From: Sphagnum compactum
Taxonomy: Eukaryota; Bryophyta; Sphagnopsida; Sphagnales
Assembly: GCA_965153455.1 (NCBI GenBank)
Contig: OZ234499.1
Location: 5,900,515-5,964,514 of the forward strand
Direction: 5' to 3'
DNA length: 64,000 bases
Numbering within the stretch: the first letter of the stretch is position 1; the number at the start of each line of letters is the position of its first letter. The notes below the pieces were generated by a model, which saw nothing but the letters and a program-made list of their open reading frames with translations, had not been told where the DNA came from and did no database searches. The translations under genes were made by a program, and so were the position numbers. Shown one piece after another: positions 1 to 13,003 of the stretch.

Positions 1-54
1 GCCATCTGTTTTTGTAATTTGAACTAACATGGGCACCTTCTTTTACTTGTCCAG

Positions 55-1890
55 TGAGTTACCGCCTCAAGTTTTTCAATCGAGTCTTCTTAACAGCAGG
101 TACCAATGAGCCTCTTGATGCGAATTCTCCATTTTTTCTATTTTGTAAAATAGAGCGTAATGCAGATCCTGCAGCTCCTGCCATTTCATGACTAACTTAA
201 ACATGGTTGCAGGCCCACACTGCAGTTGTTTTTGCAAATTGAAGTTACCTTTGTTTACCTCAAGTGAAGATAAAGTGCTGGGGAGAATTTCTTGTAAAGT
301 TATAGACTATTTTTACTTGATTCCATGCTGCTAAGTCTCACTGCCTTGATTGTCAATGCATACTGTTTGTAGCCAGATTATCCTACTGGTCAACTTCGAC
401 AGTAAGTAAAATTAAGCTGGATGGATGGCAGTGGCATCATTTGTGGGTGTGGAAATTGGGCGCCAGCGTGCAGAGCAGGCCTGCATGAAGGACTTTTTGT
501 CACTTCAAGAAAGTCCTGTTCGTGGGGAGCTAATTGCCATGTAAGATGTATTCTCCTACTGGATACTGTCCTTGAATGAAGCACATTCCTTTGGAGCATC
601 TGCTTGTCAGTAGAGTCTGTTAACATCAGATATTGGTACACTAGGAGCACTGCAGGACCATGTTGGAATGTTGGAAAACTTTGACCATTTTTTACCCCTG
701 CTTCTGAATGCTAGGTGCTTTCAATGTTAATTTACCTTATATGGTTGTTTACATTCCTGCTCTGGGTAATCCCAGATTGAGTTTCTACTTTGTGCACATT
801 GCTGACCTAGTTTATTGGCAGTCTGCAAAGAGATTACCCCAACCACCCGCTTCTACGAAAAGCCTTGCAGAATGATGAAGATTGGAAATCAATTTATGAT
901 ATTGGAGATGAAATTCCAATGTCCAGGTTGCCATTGCAGGCCAAAGGTATGATTACTCATATTTAAATTCATGCCATACCCATTGTTGAGTTTGTATGCA
1001 ATGCCATCCTGCCCACATTTTTATAAAGGTTCACTTAGCACTGCAATAAAAGTACTCTTGAATATGACACCAACCTATGCTAAAAGTCAGCTCTTGCTTG
1101 AATTAGCATTATTGTCTTTGGCTTTACATGGGTGCCATAGAATTCTAAGCTGAGTTTCATGCCCTTGATGACACAAAGCACATGGAACTGCAAACTGAAG
1201 CACCTCAAAAGTAAATGATTCCTGCCTGTGTTTGTGTTCTATTGACTCCACTGACCAGCTACACTGGTGATTGCAGAAGGACAATTTCCTGGAGACATGC
1301 AGAGAGACAACACCAAAGATGATGGGGCAGTCCCAGTGCTCACCAGACAAGAGAGACAATCATCTGAGTCTTGGGATGAGCCAAGGCACTTGGTAACACG
1401 AGATAATCATGTGGACCGACAGGGTTTTCGGAAGTTACCAGCCAATGGGTTTGGTGGGGACAACAGATGGGAGCTTTCAGAGGGAAAGGAAAATCCAGAG
1501 GTTTGTAATTTAAAACAAGATATGTTAACCTTGATTTTACTTCTTTGCTTCATGTGGCAGCCATTCATTCTAGAAGGTCATCCTGGTGATTGTTGAACAT
1601 GCTGGGAAAAAATCTTGAGAAAGGTTTAAGTCTACTATGGAATTTGCAGATTAACAAAAAGGTTGGGTTGGATTTATACTCTGTAGGGGCATGCTGACAC
1701 TGCGGATTTTCTGGTGAATCCTTTTAATTTGAGCGTATGGATGGACACACAAGATGTGGATGAGGGAGAAGAACGTGGGGATATCAAAGGGAAGGAGAGA
1801 CGGCGCAGTCACATGACAGCAAAGGAGAGACGAGAATACAATAGGAAACTGTACTTAAATCAAGAGCAGAATGAGCAAAATCTTCACTGA
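55..1890 (+). CDS. 3' part of an unrecognised multi-exon gene
   Basis: I do not recognise this gene; it begins left of the window. Exons supported by splice sites: 55-99 (reads SYRLKFFNRVFLTA), 822-946, 1277-1500 and 1687-1890. The last three join in phase. Exon 822-946 reads through HPLLRKALQNDEDWKSIYD and needs an incoming phase of 2, whereas 55-99 leaves phase 1, so at least one small exon between 100 and 820 is missing from my model. The C-terminal part is strongly hydrophilic, with a basic segment MTAKERREYNRKLYLNQ close to the stop at 1888-1890, suggesting a nucleic-acid-binding or nuclear protein; this is inference only. No catalytic motif is visible. Coding status is well supported by phase and by charged, non-repetitive composition; function is unknown. 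Confidence 0.6.
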
Positions 1891-4660
1891 GTTTGCGACC
1901 TTAATGATTAGTTTTTCTCTATCACATTGGTGTCCCAAATGGGTTGTTGTGAGCATTCCCTGCCAACCAGCATGGGCGCACAGGAATCCACAGACCATAA
2001 CCAGTCAGATGTGGGTTGTGTTGGTATGACATCTCATTATGCTGATTCAGTATGCAAAACTGTGGAAAGCATTGAACCTGAGGTCCATACTTTGACATGG
2101 ATGAGTAAAATACTGCTGTGATGGACTTGTTGAGAATCCCTTCATATGGTGGGAACAACAGTCACTTGGCCCCTTTTCTGTGCATGAACATCACAACCCA
2201 CCTTGACTCATGACCTGTCCCATAATGGTATGATCTTGGAGTGCACATAAGACCATAGGTTGTGGCTCTTTGTGCCTCTCTTCATAATGCAATGCTCACA
2301 TGGTAGATTTATAACTTCTGAATAGTGATGATAGGTAACTACATCAGTGCTAGCTCTCAATGTGTTACAAATGTTGCATTGCAGATTCATGGAAATGACA
2401 TCCAGGTTCAATATCAAAATGTCTGTCCCTGGAGCTCATTAAGGGTTTGATTTAGAATCTCAAATTTATGAACTTTTCATCAGGTTCGAGAATGCTTCTA
2501 GAGAGGTTGCAGAAGTTGAATACAGCAAACACAACCAACTGGAAGTCACTTGAAGGGGTGTTGTCTGAACAACAATCTCCCATTGTCAATATTTCCATGT
2601 GGGACAATTGGATGGTGACATTGGTGCTAAATCCTTGTTTCTTTTGCAACTTCAATTCGCTGTGATAAGACAAAGAGGGCTCTCCCTTCCTTGCACAATA
2701 TAGCATGAGCCAACCGGCACTGAAAGAGTTCCAAGAAGCTGCTGCATAGACTTATCCTGCATTTGGAGTGATAAGATATTAAAATAAAGGTGTATGAATC
2801 ATGAATAGACATAACTATAACTGAAATTGTGCATGTATGGCTCAGCAGATACCTGGTACATGGGTGAGGAAGAAGACACTGTGCAGCCACAGCCTCAAAA
2901 TGGCACTGGAAAAGTGTTGCCCGAACTGTGTGCATCAACTTTGCTAAGGCCAATACTTGCTGTACATCTTGTCATAAGTTCCCTGGAACATTAGTACCAA
3001 GAAATGCCTAGTTTGATTTTGTCAATCCAACACATAGTATATTGATTATGTTGGATACATCATTTCGTGTGAGGATAACTAGACCAGTGGCCATCTTAAA
3101 GAAAATTTCATTAGCACATATACAACATTAAAGACCTTTGAAAGAACCACTAAATGATTATGTGATGTTCACCTTTGCCATCATGCAAACCAACTCCCAG
3201 ATGTAAATTTCAATCTGCTTGTAATTAGTGAAGTGTAAAAAATCAGAGGTTTCATCATATTCAATGGAGACCCACCTCTGGTTTTGAGTTCGGTATAACT
3301 TGTATCTGCAATTCAGATGGACCAATTTCTGGCATACCTGGCCCTACAATCAGGTACAGTGTATATAGTTAAGACACTTGACTAACATTTTGTCTTCTAA
3401 ATTCACAGCTTGTTTATGGAACAGAACAAAGTACTCAATGCTGTCTTCTAAATTCACAGCTTGTCGGTGGAACTGAACAAAGGTGATCTGGTGAATGAAG
3501 ACAATAATGTCCCAAGAGATGGGGTAAAATAACACACATAGACACAACCAGCCCTCCATGGCCTATATATCCAAGTCAAGGTTCAGAGAAGGTAAGTTCA
3601 GGTTGTTGAACCTTCAACTGACCAACAATCATCGGAGAGCCAAGAATCAGCACAGTGCTGATCAAAATTTTTGCCAACACCTCTCATCTCAAATCTGCCT
3701 GTCCTACATAACACCTGACAGAGACAGCCCTTTGCACAAGTTGCTTTTGCAGTCCCAGGAACTAACATTATCAGCTTTTCCAGTCAAATGGATCTAGACT
3801 TGCAGGAACCAAAAAACTTGCCATGGCCAATGTCTGAATCCACACATTGCAAACCTGAACTTCATGTTGGTACTTGGGTGGAGAGAGAAAGGCCTGCATA
3901 CAAGCATCTCGATGTTTCACAATCATACCTTCTGCATCAAACACCAAATTAAACTTCCTCAGCAAAGAAAAGCATGTTCTTCAACTCAGTTGTCATCACT
4001 ATAGTACATATGGTTCTGTGATATGCACCCATGCCAATTCATTTGCCACTTGCTCTGTAAGTAAATTGGAGAATGAGGTTTCCTCTAGATGTGTTACAAG
4101 GACTACCTTACCAGGTGCCACTCGAAGAAGAGACCTCATGTGTGAACTGTCTGTGTACTGTGCCAGTACTTTCAGAAGCCTCTGCAGGCATTCAATGTTG
4201 TGTGCTGTCTCTTTCTTCTGAAATGCAGTTCACACACCATAAGGTCCACTTAGGCCTGCAACATGGAACCAAAGTTCATGACTAGCTGAAGCATGATAAT
4301 AATGCATAAACAGCATAGCACTGAAGACCTTTTCATATTATCCAATTCCACTTTCCATGACCAAGGGGCCACAAATGTCCAGCTCTTTGTGGAGTGCTTA
4401 CTAATCTCGAGCTGCTGTGACAACTACACATACACAGAACATTTACAAGGATAATTGTTGGAGTATGTAAGTATTGATGAAGGGATGGTGTCAAGGCCTT
4501 TTGGCACTTCCTGTTACACATCCATTTCCATCTAACGTGTAGCCTGTATGATTAATCAAGCAGGCCACATCTGTAAACTCACTTTCAAGAAGTGATTACT
4601 TGCATGGTCTGCACACTCTTTGCTAAGGATCAAATTGCCTTTCAAGAACAAATATTTAGG
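1891..4660. other. No gene recognised; degenerate sequence
   Basis: Both strands carry only short open frames with many stops. Composition is intermediate, less AT-rich than the 9-12 kb region, so this may be old transposon or intron sequence belonging to the minus-strand Copia-like relic to its right. I see no domain here apart from the short duplication at 3391-3482. Confidence 0.4.
3391..3482. repeat. Imperfect tandem duplication, 51-bp period
   Basis: The string TGTCTTCTAAATTCACAGCT occurs at 3391 and again at 3442, followed each time by a similar stretch (TTATGGAACAGAACAAAG versus CGGTGGAACTGAACAAAG). The two units are 51 bp apart. Because 51 is a multiple of three, the minus-strand frame repeats the peptide QAVNLED. 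It is too short to be a gene on that evidence. Confidence 0.75.
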
Positions 4661-4668
4661 ACAGGTAC

Positions 4669-5301
4669 TTATGAAATTGGTCCTGAGTCGTCACCCATCC
4701 TAAGAACCCCAATATTGACTCCACACATGCTCTCTCTTGGATTTTTTAGGACTGTTGTGAAGCCAAAGAAGCAATATCTCATGTGTGCAGTCTGAAATGT
4801 AATACTTGAAGTTTCAGGAGGTAGCATGGCTTGGAGTTGTACCTTGGAAAGTGCATCAGCAGGTCTGCTACCCACATGCCACAAGCAGGCTAAGAACTTT
4901 TCCTTCTCCATTTCTTGAATGCAGCCTTGATCCACCAAGAGTGCATTCTCTATGGCCATGGATGTGCTCTCTTGAAGTGCAACATTAGGAACTCTCTTGA
5001 ATGTAACCTTTTCTCTGGCATGAAACCAGGTCAACAACTTTTGAAATGAGACTGGAAACCTCAATGTCTCCTTTGCTTGTGTGCAGTTTTCAGGTGCTCC
5101 AGATTCTTGACCTCGAGGCAGTGATGGGGACTCCCCATGCCTCCACTGATTTGGTACAGTTGCATTCCACACTATTGGTAGCCCGGCTGACTGCTTGGAG
5201 CACATGTCTTCCCCATGCCTAGCCTCTGGGATGGTGACATTCAAGGAAGAAAGTAGAGTTAGCTCCAACTGATCACATGGCAAAATTTGCATACCCCTCA
5301 C
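4669..5301 (-). pseudogene. Degenerate Ty1/Copia RNase H-like fragment
   Basis: A 210-codon open frame whose C-terminal third resembles the end of the RNase H domain of Ty1/Copia polyproteins. It reads LLVDQGCIQEMEKEKFLAC followed by LWHVGSRPADALSK, which fits the family pattern of a leucine/valine-rich helix (x-LxVDxxxIxEM), a short charged stretch, then W-V-x-[ST]-x-x-Q-x-ADxLTK. The typical threonine/lysine ending (ADxLTK) is here ADALSK. Upstream on the same strand (5300-6400) I could not find an intact reverse transcriptase or integrase, so I call it a relic. An alternative is a host exon that merely resembles this motif. Confidence 0.42.
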
Positions 5302-6460
5302 ATCTGCCAGTTATGAAACCTTCTCAGAGACTGAAAGTTGAGATCACTTGGATGACCAAAGCATAAGTGCATTCTAATATTCTTCACTACAATGCATATC
5401 ACAACATGCACACAGAACATACATGAATGGTGATGGGGTCACCATTCCTAGAATGTATAATGCATACCAAGCTGTTACTATGAAAGCTGCTAACCACCAC
5501 ATATTGCAACTGTTGAAAATGGTTCAATCACACTGCAGATTATAGCAACTGCAGCAGAAAGAAAGACTTTAGAGAAAATTTGAGAAGGGGAAGAGAATGC
5601 AGTGTTCTAGTTACTTGATTTCATTGGCCGGGTTTTGCATGACCTCTTCAGTAGCTCTGCATTTCTTGCAATGTTGCCTTTGCTTTGAACTTTGGCCTGG
5701 GTCTGTCGACCATGGAGGACCTCCAGGTAAGGTGACAATGTCTGCACATGAGACTTTTGTTGTCTAAGTGTACTCTCTTCCATCCACAAATCGGTCTCCC
5801 CTCTGATCACCAGGCCTTGGAGTTGAGAAAATATTTAGTTCCTGGTATGGAGTTCCTGGGGTGGTATGATAAAGGGATACATCTGAACTACTTTAATCTG
5901 GATCTCAGACAGAGATCACCCAGTTTCCTCAGATGTAAATAGCTGTACTCTAAATTCAGTTTTATTTCTTCAAATGTAACAAGAAAGACAAACCTGTATT
6001 AGTTTGCCAGTTTCTCTTTTGTCAGATTTTGTCTGAAATCTGCCTCCAATGTATGGCTAGGAGGTTGAAAGTTGAAACAGACGCACGAAAATTTCTTTAT
6101 TGAAGGAAATTGCACCTGTCGATCAAATGACTTGGTGGAGCTGGTGCGCAAAAACTTGGCCTCAGCCAAAATCCAATCAAGGGACTTTGTTAAGGAGGCT
6201 AGATGTTGTCCATCTTCATGAACTACACAAGGAGCACAGTCACTGTGAATACCACCATTTAGATGTTCTATCTCTTTGCTCCATGTGGTAAACTAAGCTC
6301 TACAAGAGGTGTTCTTATATTTATGATGAACCAGCACAAAGTGCTATCATTTTTCGTAGTGGTCAGACTTGAAACATCACCTCCAGCTCTTAAGAAGAGA
6401 GAGATTGGGAAAAGCCAAGAATGAGAATAGTAAAAGCAACATGGATAGTAACTGGAAAAC
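5302..6460. other. No gene recognised; possible intron or retroelement remains
   Basis: Short frames on both strands. On the minus strand, around 5610-5780, a stretch includes CRHCHLTW, a CxxC/H pattern that could be a decayed zinc finger, but nothing around it confirms this. The next exon of the minus-strand gene beginning at 7563 should lie somewhere left of 6461, but I could not place it. Confidence 0.35.
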
Positions 6461-7563
6461 CTGCATCAACAGACTGCCCATCTGTTTCCTCAGTACTGAC
6501 TTCAATGGTAGAGCAGATATCAGGTGTGGATTCATCCACTGTACATGGTTGCACTGGAGACCTAGAGATGCACCACCATTTAAGCAGCTCTTAGATCTAC
6601 TTCCAGCTTCTACACTTGATTGACATTGCAGCTGCTTGGGTAGTGCCCTCTGAGAAAGTTCTTTCTTATCTGATGATAACCATTTTCCATGTAATTAAAT
6701 TCTCACAATGATGAGGAAGAATACTTGGCATCTAATCCTCAAACAGAAAAAAGGTACATAGGAGCAGATGGGTGATTCAATTCTATAGAATGGGAAATAG
6801 TCATTTTGTGTCCGGTGATGATCAAACCCCAAGCCCAAAACTACACACGTCATAGCTTGATCATGGAACCCATTTGGGGCATAACATCATACTGTAAAAC
6901 TCTCACATGAGTACGCACATGTAAGCAAAGAACAGGAATGAACAAGGTAAAATAGATGCTCACCGAGCAGCAGTGATCAATTTATTAATGAACTGAATGG
7001 AGGAAGCATACTGTGAAACTCCGTATTCTTCCATCGCTTGGATGGCTGTCATGCGAGCCAATGCCTCTCCCAAAAACCCTATCACCTGTGAGTGCATTGC
7101 ACCATGGAATTTAGTCTGACTTTTTCCCCCTTTCTTTCGTTCCTGCATGGAATTGTCCACTTATTGCACATCTCAGAAGACACAAATCAAACAGACATTC
7201 AACAAGAAAGAATGCTGTAACTGCAACATACAACCAACCAATTTAGGGCAGCATCTCTGATCTGTGGCTAGTAGGTTTTTTGTTCCCCCCTGCTTCCCAT
7301 CTTGCAACTAAGCAGTTGCCTAGAATAAAATGTGATTCAATATCCCCATTCCGGATCCAAAGCGGTGGAAGTTGGTAAGTGTGATGATGTACGTGCAAAA
7401 TTGCAGCATCCAACTTGCATGATCTCTGGGGTTCAATGTCATTGCAATTAATTCCGACTTCTTCTTCGCTATGATGCTGCTGTGCAACCACCGGCTCACA
7501 GTGTGCTCTCATTGGCTCCGAGGATTTCTCAACAGCGCCAAGACCATTAGCCCATCGCTCCAT
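6461..7563 (-). CDS. First exons of an unrecognised minus-strand gene
   Basis: The proposed start is the ATG at 7563 (MERWANGLGAVEKSS...). Proposed exons are 7393-7563, 6964-7142 and 6461-6561. Exon 2 encodes FHGAMHSQVIGFLGEALARM, then TAIQAMEEYG, an amphipathic helical segment with clear coding character. It ends at a good donor (CG|GTGAGC, phase 2), and exon 3 (acceptor CTAG|G) continues in the matching phase with an acidic Ser/Thr-rich stretch (TVDESTPDICSTIEVSTEET). The exon 1 donor (CAC|GTACAT) is weaker, so its 3' end is the least certain part. Later exons are not located, and Copia-like debris lies to the left, so the gene may be interrupted or have long introns. I do not recognise the family. 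Confidence 0.5.
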
Positions 7564-7900
7564 GCTCCCCAAAAACATAAATATTACATAAAACACGTTC
7601 ACAAAACTCCGACAGAAAACCCGAACTCAAATTGAAGGTATCCACAAATACAGAAAGAAAAGGACTGCACCAAAAACTACTGGACTGCGACGCGAAGTCT
7701 GAGCTGGAAACGTAAGAAATCTTGCGCGAATTGAGCGCAAGAAGAAGGAGACGAGGAGTTCCAGAGCGCCCGCCTGCCCGCCACTGCGTGCTTTGCCGCG
7801 CCCTTCTTGTCACGAGCTCCTGGTTACGAGAAACGCTGAACTTCATCCATCCATGAAGGTAGGCAGTTTCTTGGCGGGTCTTTCTTTGCACCAGTTTTAA
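7564..7900 (-). promoter_or_regulatory. Probable 5' UTR and promoter region of the minus-strand gene
   Basis: A short GC-richer island (7680-7830, several CpG) stands immediately upstream of the ATG at 7563 and gives way abruptly to AT-rich DNA beyond 7900. An open minus-strand frame covers 7547-7891, but its composition (Ser/Arg-rich, poly-Phe patches) looks like untranslated sequence. I see no convincing TATA box. Confidence 0.35.
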
Positions 7901-8796
7901 AACTATTTTTCTTTTTTACAAAATTTTAAATAGTTTTAGTCGAATTTACACTAGAAAAGAAATTCCCCAAAAAAATTCAATTTTTTTTTGGTCTTTAAAA
8001 CTCAATTTAATTTTTATTCTTTTTTAATGTACCATTTTGATTAGCCCTTCACAAAAAAGATCTAATTCTTTTAATGTCCCCATAATAGAAGTACTATGAA
8101 TAAGGTAGTGAAGTAGTAGTAGTGTTACCCTTTGATATTAATTAGTTTAATTAATTGTGGTGTATTTTAAATTTTTTATTATTATTATTATTATTACAGG
8201 CAATGGGCCACTTTGATTTTTTTTAAAGTTTGGAATATTATTCATGTTGACATTTTTTCCACGAATTTTTTTCAAAAAAAATTTACACTTATTTATATTG
8301 ATTAACATATTTGTATTGATCTACACATTGGGTAAATGTAATTACACTTACATAGTTTTAATCAACTCAAAATGGATTTTCTTATTTTTTTATGTTTACG
8401 CATTCAAGGTTAGGCATTTACATTTACACAACATTTGTTTTACAAAATTTCACCAAAATGCGAATCTTTTTTGGGATGTGAACTTTACAAAAAAAAAATT
8501 GAAATTTCAATGATGATGATAATTGGAATTGGTTTATGTGAACTCGGTATAAAGTCCATTAGTGATTGTCACTCCAACAATTATGGACGTGGACCACTTG
8601 ACATTTGTTGTTGAATGGAATGGAATGGAATGAAACAATGTTTTTTTAATCTTTGTGTCCTTTCATATTTCAACTTCATATAAGAATAATTAGCATCTCA
8701 CACTTCAAAAACATTTGAATAACTTGTATTTTCCTTGTCTTGGTGCAAATAAAAAAAGATTTATTACATGTTACACATTACATTGTATAATTATTA

Positions 8797-9119
8797 TTAG
8801 TGTGAACCCGGTGCATAATGCACCCGTCGAGCTCCCCCCCGCTCGGTCTTTCCCATTGCCCATTCCGGTTTTTTACCCCGTCGACCCCCCCCCGTCCTTC
8901 GCATTTTCCACTCCGATTCTTTAACCCGTTGATCCCCCCCCTCCCTTGTTCCCCTGTTATATATAATTAACTTCTCGCCCCGTGCTGGCCCCCCCCCCCC
9001 CCCGCCCGGTTACCAAGCCCTGTCATAGAAAATGCATTGCCCGGTTCTGCCATAGAATTGTAGCAGAATTGTCGTGTCAGACAAACGCACAGACAGACTT
9101 ACTGAATTAATATATAAAA
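8797..9119 (-). mobile_element. Helitron-like non-autonomous element, copy A
   Basis: Read on the minus strand, the 3' end is CTAA followed by host T (8797-8800, T at 8796). Nine bases inside it lies a perfect hairpin, GGTGCATAATGCACC (8810-8824). The 5' end reads TTTTATATATTAATTCAGTA, then GTCTGTCTG, matching copy B (15087-15716), which starts with the canonical TC; here TC appears mutated to TT. These are the hallmarks of Helitrons: 5' TC, subterminal hairpin, 3' CTRR, no terminal inverted repeats. The interior is unusual: long C tracts (8834-8841, 8886-8894, 8991-9003). No Rep/helicase is encoded, so it is non-autonomous. Confidence 0.65.
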
Positions 9120-12100
9120 TTTTTTAACAAAATTTTATTTATTTTAACATGACATGGCATTTACATATGAACATTTGTTGTCTAATTAAACTTTGTGCGA
9201 ATATGTTGACATCGTTCAAAATATTGTTAACAAAAGAGTATATGTCAATGCAAAAGTTGAAAACAGAGAAATGCTTTTATATTTAGCATGTGGAAAGACC
9301 CATGATGGAATCATTTTGATGCTATGCATGGGATTCAATCTTCTAATTGTTGGTTTTTTTTAATAGATCGTAAGTATGAATTTGTGTGATTTTTGTAATT
9401 ATGTAAATATTATGTGAAAATTATATGCACAAAGGCCAAGAGGGAAAAAATGTGAAAGCGTGTTATGAATTTATTAATGATCCAATGAGATTATATGTTT
9501 CGAACAGAAAACAAAAATGAAGGTTGACCTAGAATTAACATATTAAAATTGTTTAGAATTATATTTTTATCACATAAATTGTGATTTTGTATGGAGCATT
9601 TTTTGTCATAAGTTTTTATGTTTGGGCATGCACACATTTTTTTCTCTTTCATTGTGATTTACACTCACTTAAGGTGTTACATAACAAGTGATGTTCATCT
9701 CATTATGTATGCATTGTGTGAAAAGGAAAGGATTGAAATATTTGGTGAACCAAAAGAAAGATGTAATATTCTCCTCAATGTTTTACCTTTGTAAAAAAAA
9801 AATTGGTTTAAAACTTATTTTGATATGTGTTTTGATAATTTGATTAAAATTTATGCATCATATCATTACTATATAACACAAGCCATATGATAATAAACCA
9901 TTTATACCTTTACAAACATGTTCTAAATGACATTGGTATTTATCTTTCAGAAAATAAAATAAATTTACCTAAAAACTTAAAAACTTACATATTTGTTAAA
10001 TTATTTAAACAAGATGAAGCAAACAATAAAATAACTTGAAGATGTAATTTAATATATTAAAAATGATCAAATAATCAATTCAAAGAGGTATATTTGCAAA
10101 TAATATTATCTTATGAAACTCACATTTGACAATTTGTTTTCTTGTGAAATAAATCTTCAAAAAAATTGAATAAAATATGTATGAATATCTACAAAACATT
10201 ATACATGCATTATGCCATTTGATCATTGTTATAAGATTACATACATAATATGAATAAATGAACTAAAATAACTTTGTGCAAAATTGTGACAAAATCAACA
10301 GTCATTAACCATCTATTAATATAATGGCATGTTTGGCAATCCAAATTTTCCTATCATAAATATATAAAACTTTGCATGACTCTTTTATTGAATAAAAATG
10401 ATCCTTATCTGTATTCAAGATGATTAAATTTGTGATTTTTTCGTTAATTTTTTGGAGATTCATTAATTAAAATTTCAATTTGGAACATTATTGATTATAT
10501 GGGTAAATGACTAACATTTTTTTCATTACAAATGTCATTGCTTGATGATATTTTTTTTAAATTTACAATATAAAAATTATTGATTTCTTGTTATATGAAT
10601 TTGAAATATCTTTGCAACTTATGGGAACCCTTAGAATTATTATTCACATTGTAAAAAAGGATAGAAAATGAAAATGTTACCATAAACAAACATGACTTAA
10701 TGAAATCAAATGGTTTGTATGTCTTTTTTTATTCATTCAGTGATCTTCGTCCTTTATGCAAACATGACCTATTAAAAGAAAATAATCCATCTTGTTTGTT
10801 GTCCACATATGTCATTTTTTACATCTTATTTATGAACATCGCACCTTGACATCTTTGACACTAATTATATTATGTAAAAAATGTTATAATTTTCAAAGAA
10901 AAAAAGATTGTGAAGGAAAAATACTCTTTTGGAATTTTTTTTAAATATTTTATTCTTGACATGAAATATTCAAACTTCATTAATTATTCTACAAACATGT
11001 GTTGAAGCTTCCTTTTTATTACATTAATCAAATGTATTTAAGCAACATTGAAAATATTATGAATATATTAAATCACATGTGTTTACACATCTCATGAATA
11101 TGTTGTAGGGGTTGTAACTTTCTTTTAATGTGTGTCATTGTTTGATTTAAATGCATGGGACGATGAATGACTTGTTGCTATAAAAGTTTTACAAGAAGAA
11201 AAAAAAAAAAAAAAAGGTGGAAAAAAAGGGAAAAAGAAAAACAAGTGATCTGATTTGTGAACTATACACCAATACTTACAAATTGGGTGCAAATTGGGAT
11301 GGGCAAGACTTTAAAAACCATGCAGATTAATCACAACAATTTTTTTTGTTTTATAATTATAAAATTTTCCCATTTTTTATGTAGTTGAAACATGTTCAAA
11401 GATTGACTTTTGATTTCAAATTTTACTTAAGTTAATATTTTGGTTAAATTAATTGAATGTTAATTATAAATCATATGTTTTTCAACCCATTCTCACTTGT
11501 ACCACACCAAGGTTTTGGAAACTTGAAATTCCCTTGTGCATGTTCTTATTTTAAAATGCATCATTCACATTCAAATGCATTTATGTTTCGTCTTTTGAGT
11601 CAACAACTACATTTTTAGATTCAATGATGTTATTAAATAATATATTATTTATATTATGAAACATGAATATTAAAATACAATTTAAAATCCATACATTCTT
11701 TATTGGATTTTATATTGATTAATTTTCATAATGTTCATAACTCCAACAAGTGGTACACTAAATTTAACAAGACAATAGCTTTTAGTTTGTATTGGAAATC
11801 AACATTACAAGTAAACTAATATGAAATGTCATTATAATTATAATACTAAATTACTTTCATTTTACAATTTAGATTTATTAACATAATAAAAATAATAATT
11901 TAATAAATTTACATTAATCATATTATATTATTTAAATTTTTATTATTGAAAATTAAGTTCACATTGTTGATTAGTCTTTTGAAATTTTAATTCTAAAATT
12001 AAGTTCAATTTCAATTTCGGTTCCAACATGGGGTTTGGTTTTAAACCCAATTTTGATTCCAATTTTATAACTATATTCAATCAAAATTAATTTCAAATTT

Positions 12101-13003
12101 GAAATTGACAATTCAAATTAACCAAATTAAGTAACTACCCAACATCGGTCTACATGTATGATCAACGAAAGGTTCATTCACTCGATGAACAAATTTTTCA
12201 TGAAGGTAGGTGTGTTTGAATACAAAATAAATAACCTTTATGTGTATGGACATAACACTCAAATAAGGGGATGTTTTGGAAATAAACACTCCCCTTAGTA
12301 GAGACAAGGGAACATTTATGTCAAAAAGAACCTTGCCCCATGCACATTACCCAACATAAAAACTTATGAGGATTCTTTTTCATGGAATACCACCAAATAT
12401 CATGGGGGAAATGAAAAAGGCATTTTTTTTTCCAAAAAATGAAATGACTATTTTGGCTAACATTTTTATTTTGGAAGATTCATTTTTTGCAAATGCAAAA
12501 TATGTTTTATAACGTATCCTTTAAAAAACATCTCCACTGCACCTTGTAAAACGTGCATGAACAACATTATGGCAAGCCCAATCTTGAATTCCACCAAAAC
12601 CCTACCTCATTATTGCCTTTTCTTGATAAATTATGCAATTGATGTTGCCACAAACCTAATGGAGCCCGGCCACATCATAGTGCATGATGCTAAGTTCGAC
12701 ATTTTTATTTTGGGCAATTAATCACACGCATGGGATGAATTGTCATCCTTGTGTGCAATCCTTGTTGTTTTCATTATCTATCCTATCACCATGGCAATGC
12801 AAGATTAAAAGCTAGAAGAATGATGAGGAAGATTTATACTTTTGGTAGAGGAGGAGAAATGTTAGTTATGTGGGAACATGTTTGACACAACTCAAAATCC
12901 AATTATTGGAAATGGGCAAAACGATCAAAGCTTTCTAGAAATGCATAGTTCTAAATAACATGTTGAGTGTTGAACTAGGAGTTTAAAAACAAAATGCAGC
13001 CGC
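9120..13003. other. AT-rich gene-free stretch
   Basis: Very AT-rich DNA with frequent stops on both strands, A and T tracts, and no frame above about 65 codons. A poly-A tract sits at 11200-11216. I see no domains, structured RNA or clear repeat boundary. It is probably decayed transposon sequence. Confidence 0.5.
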
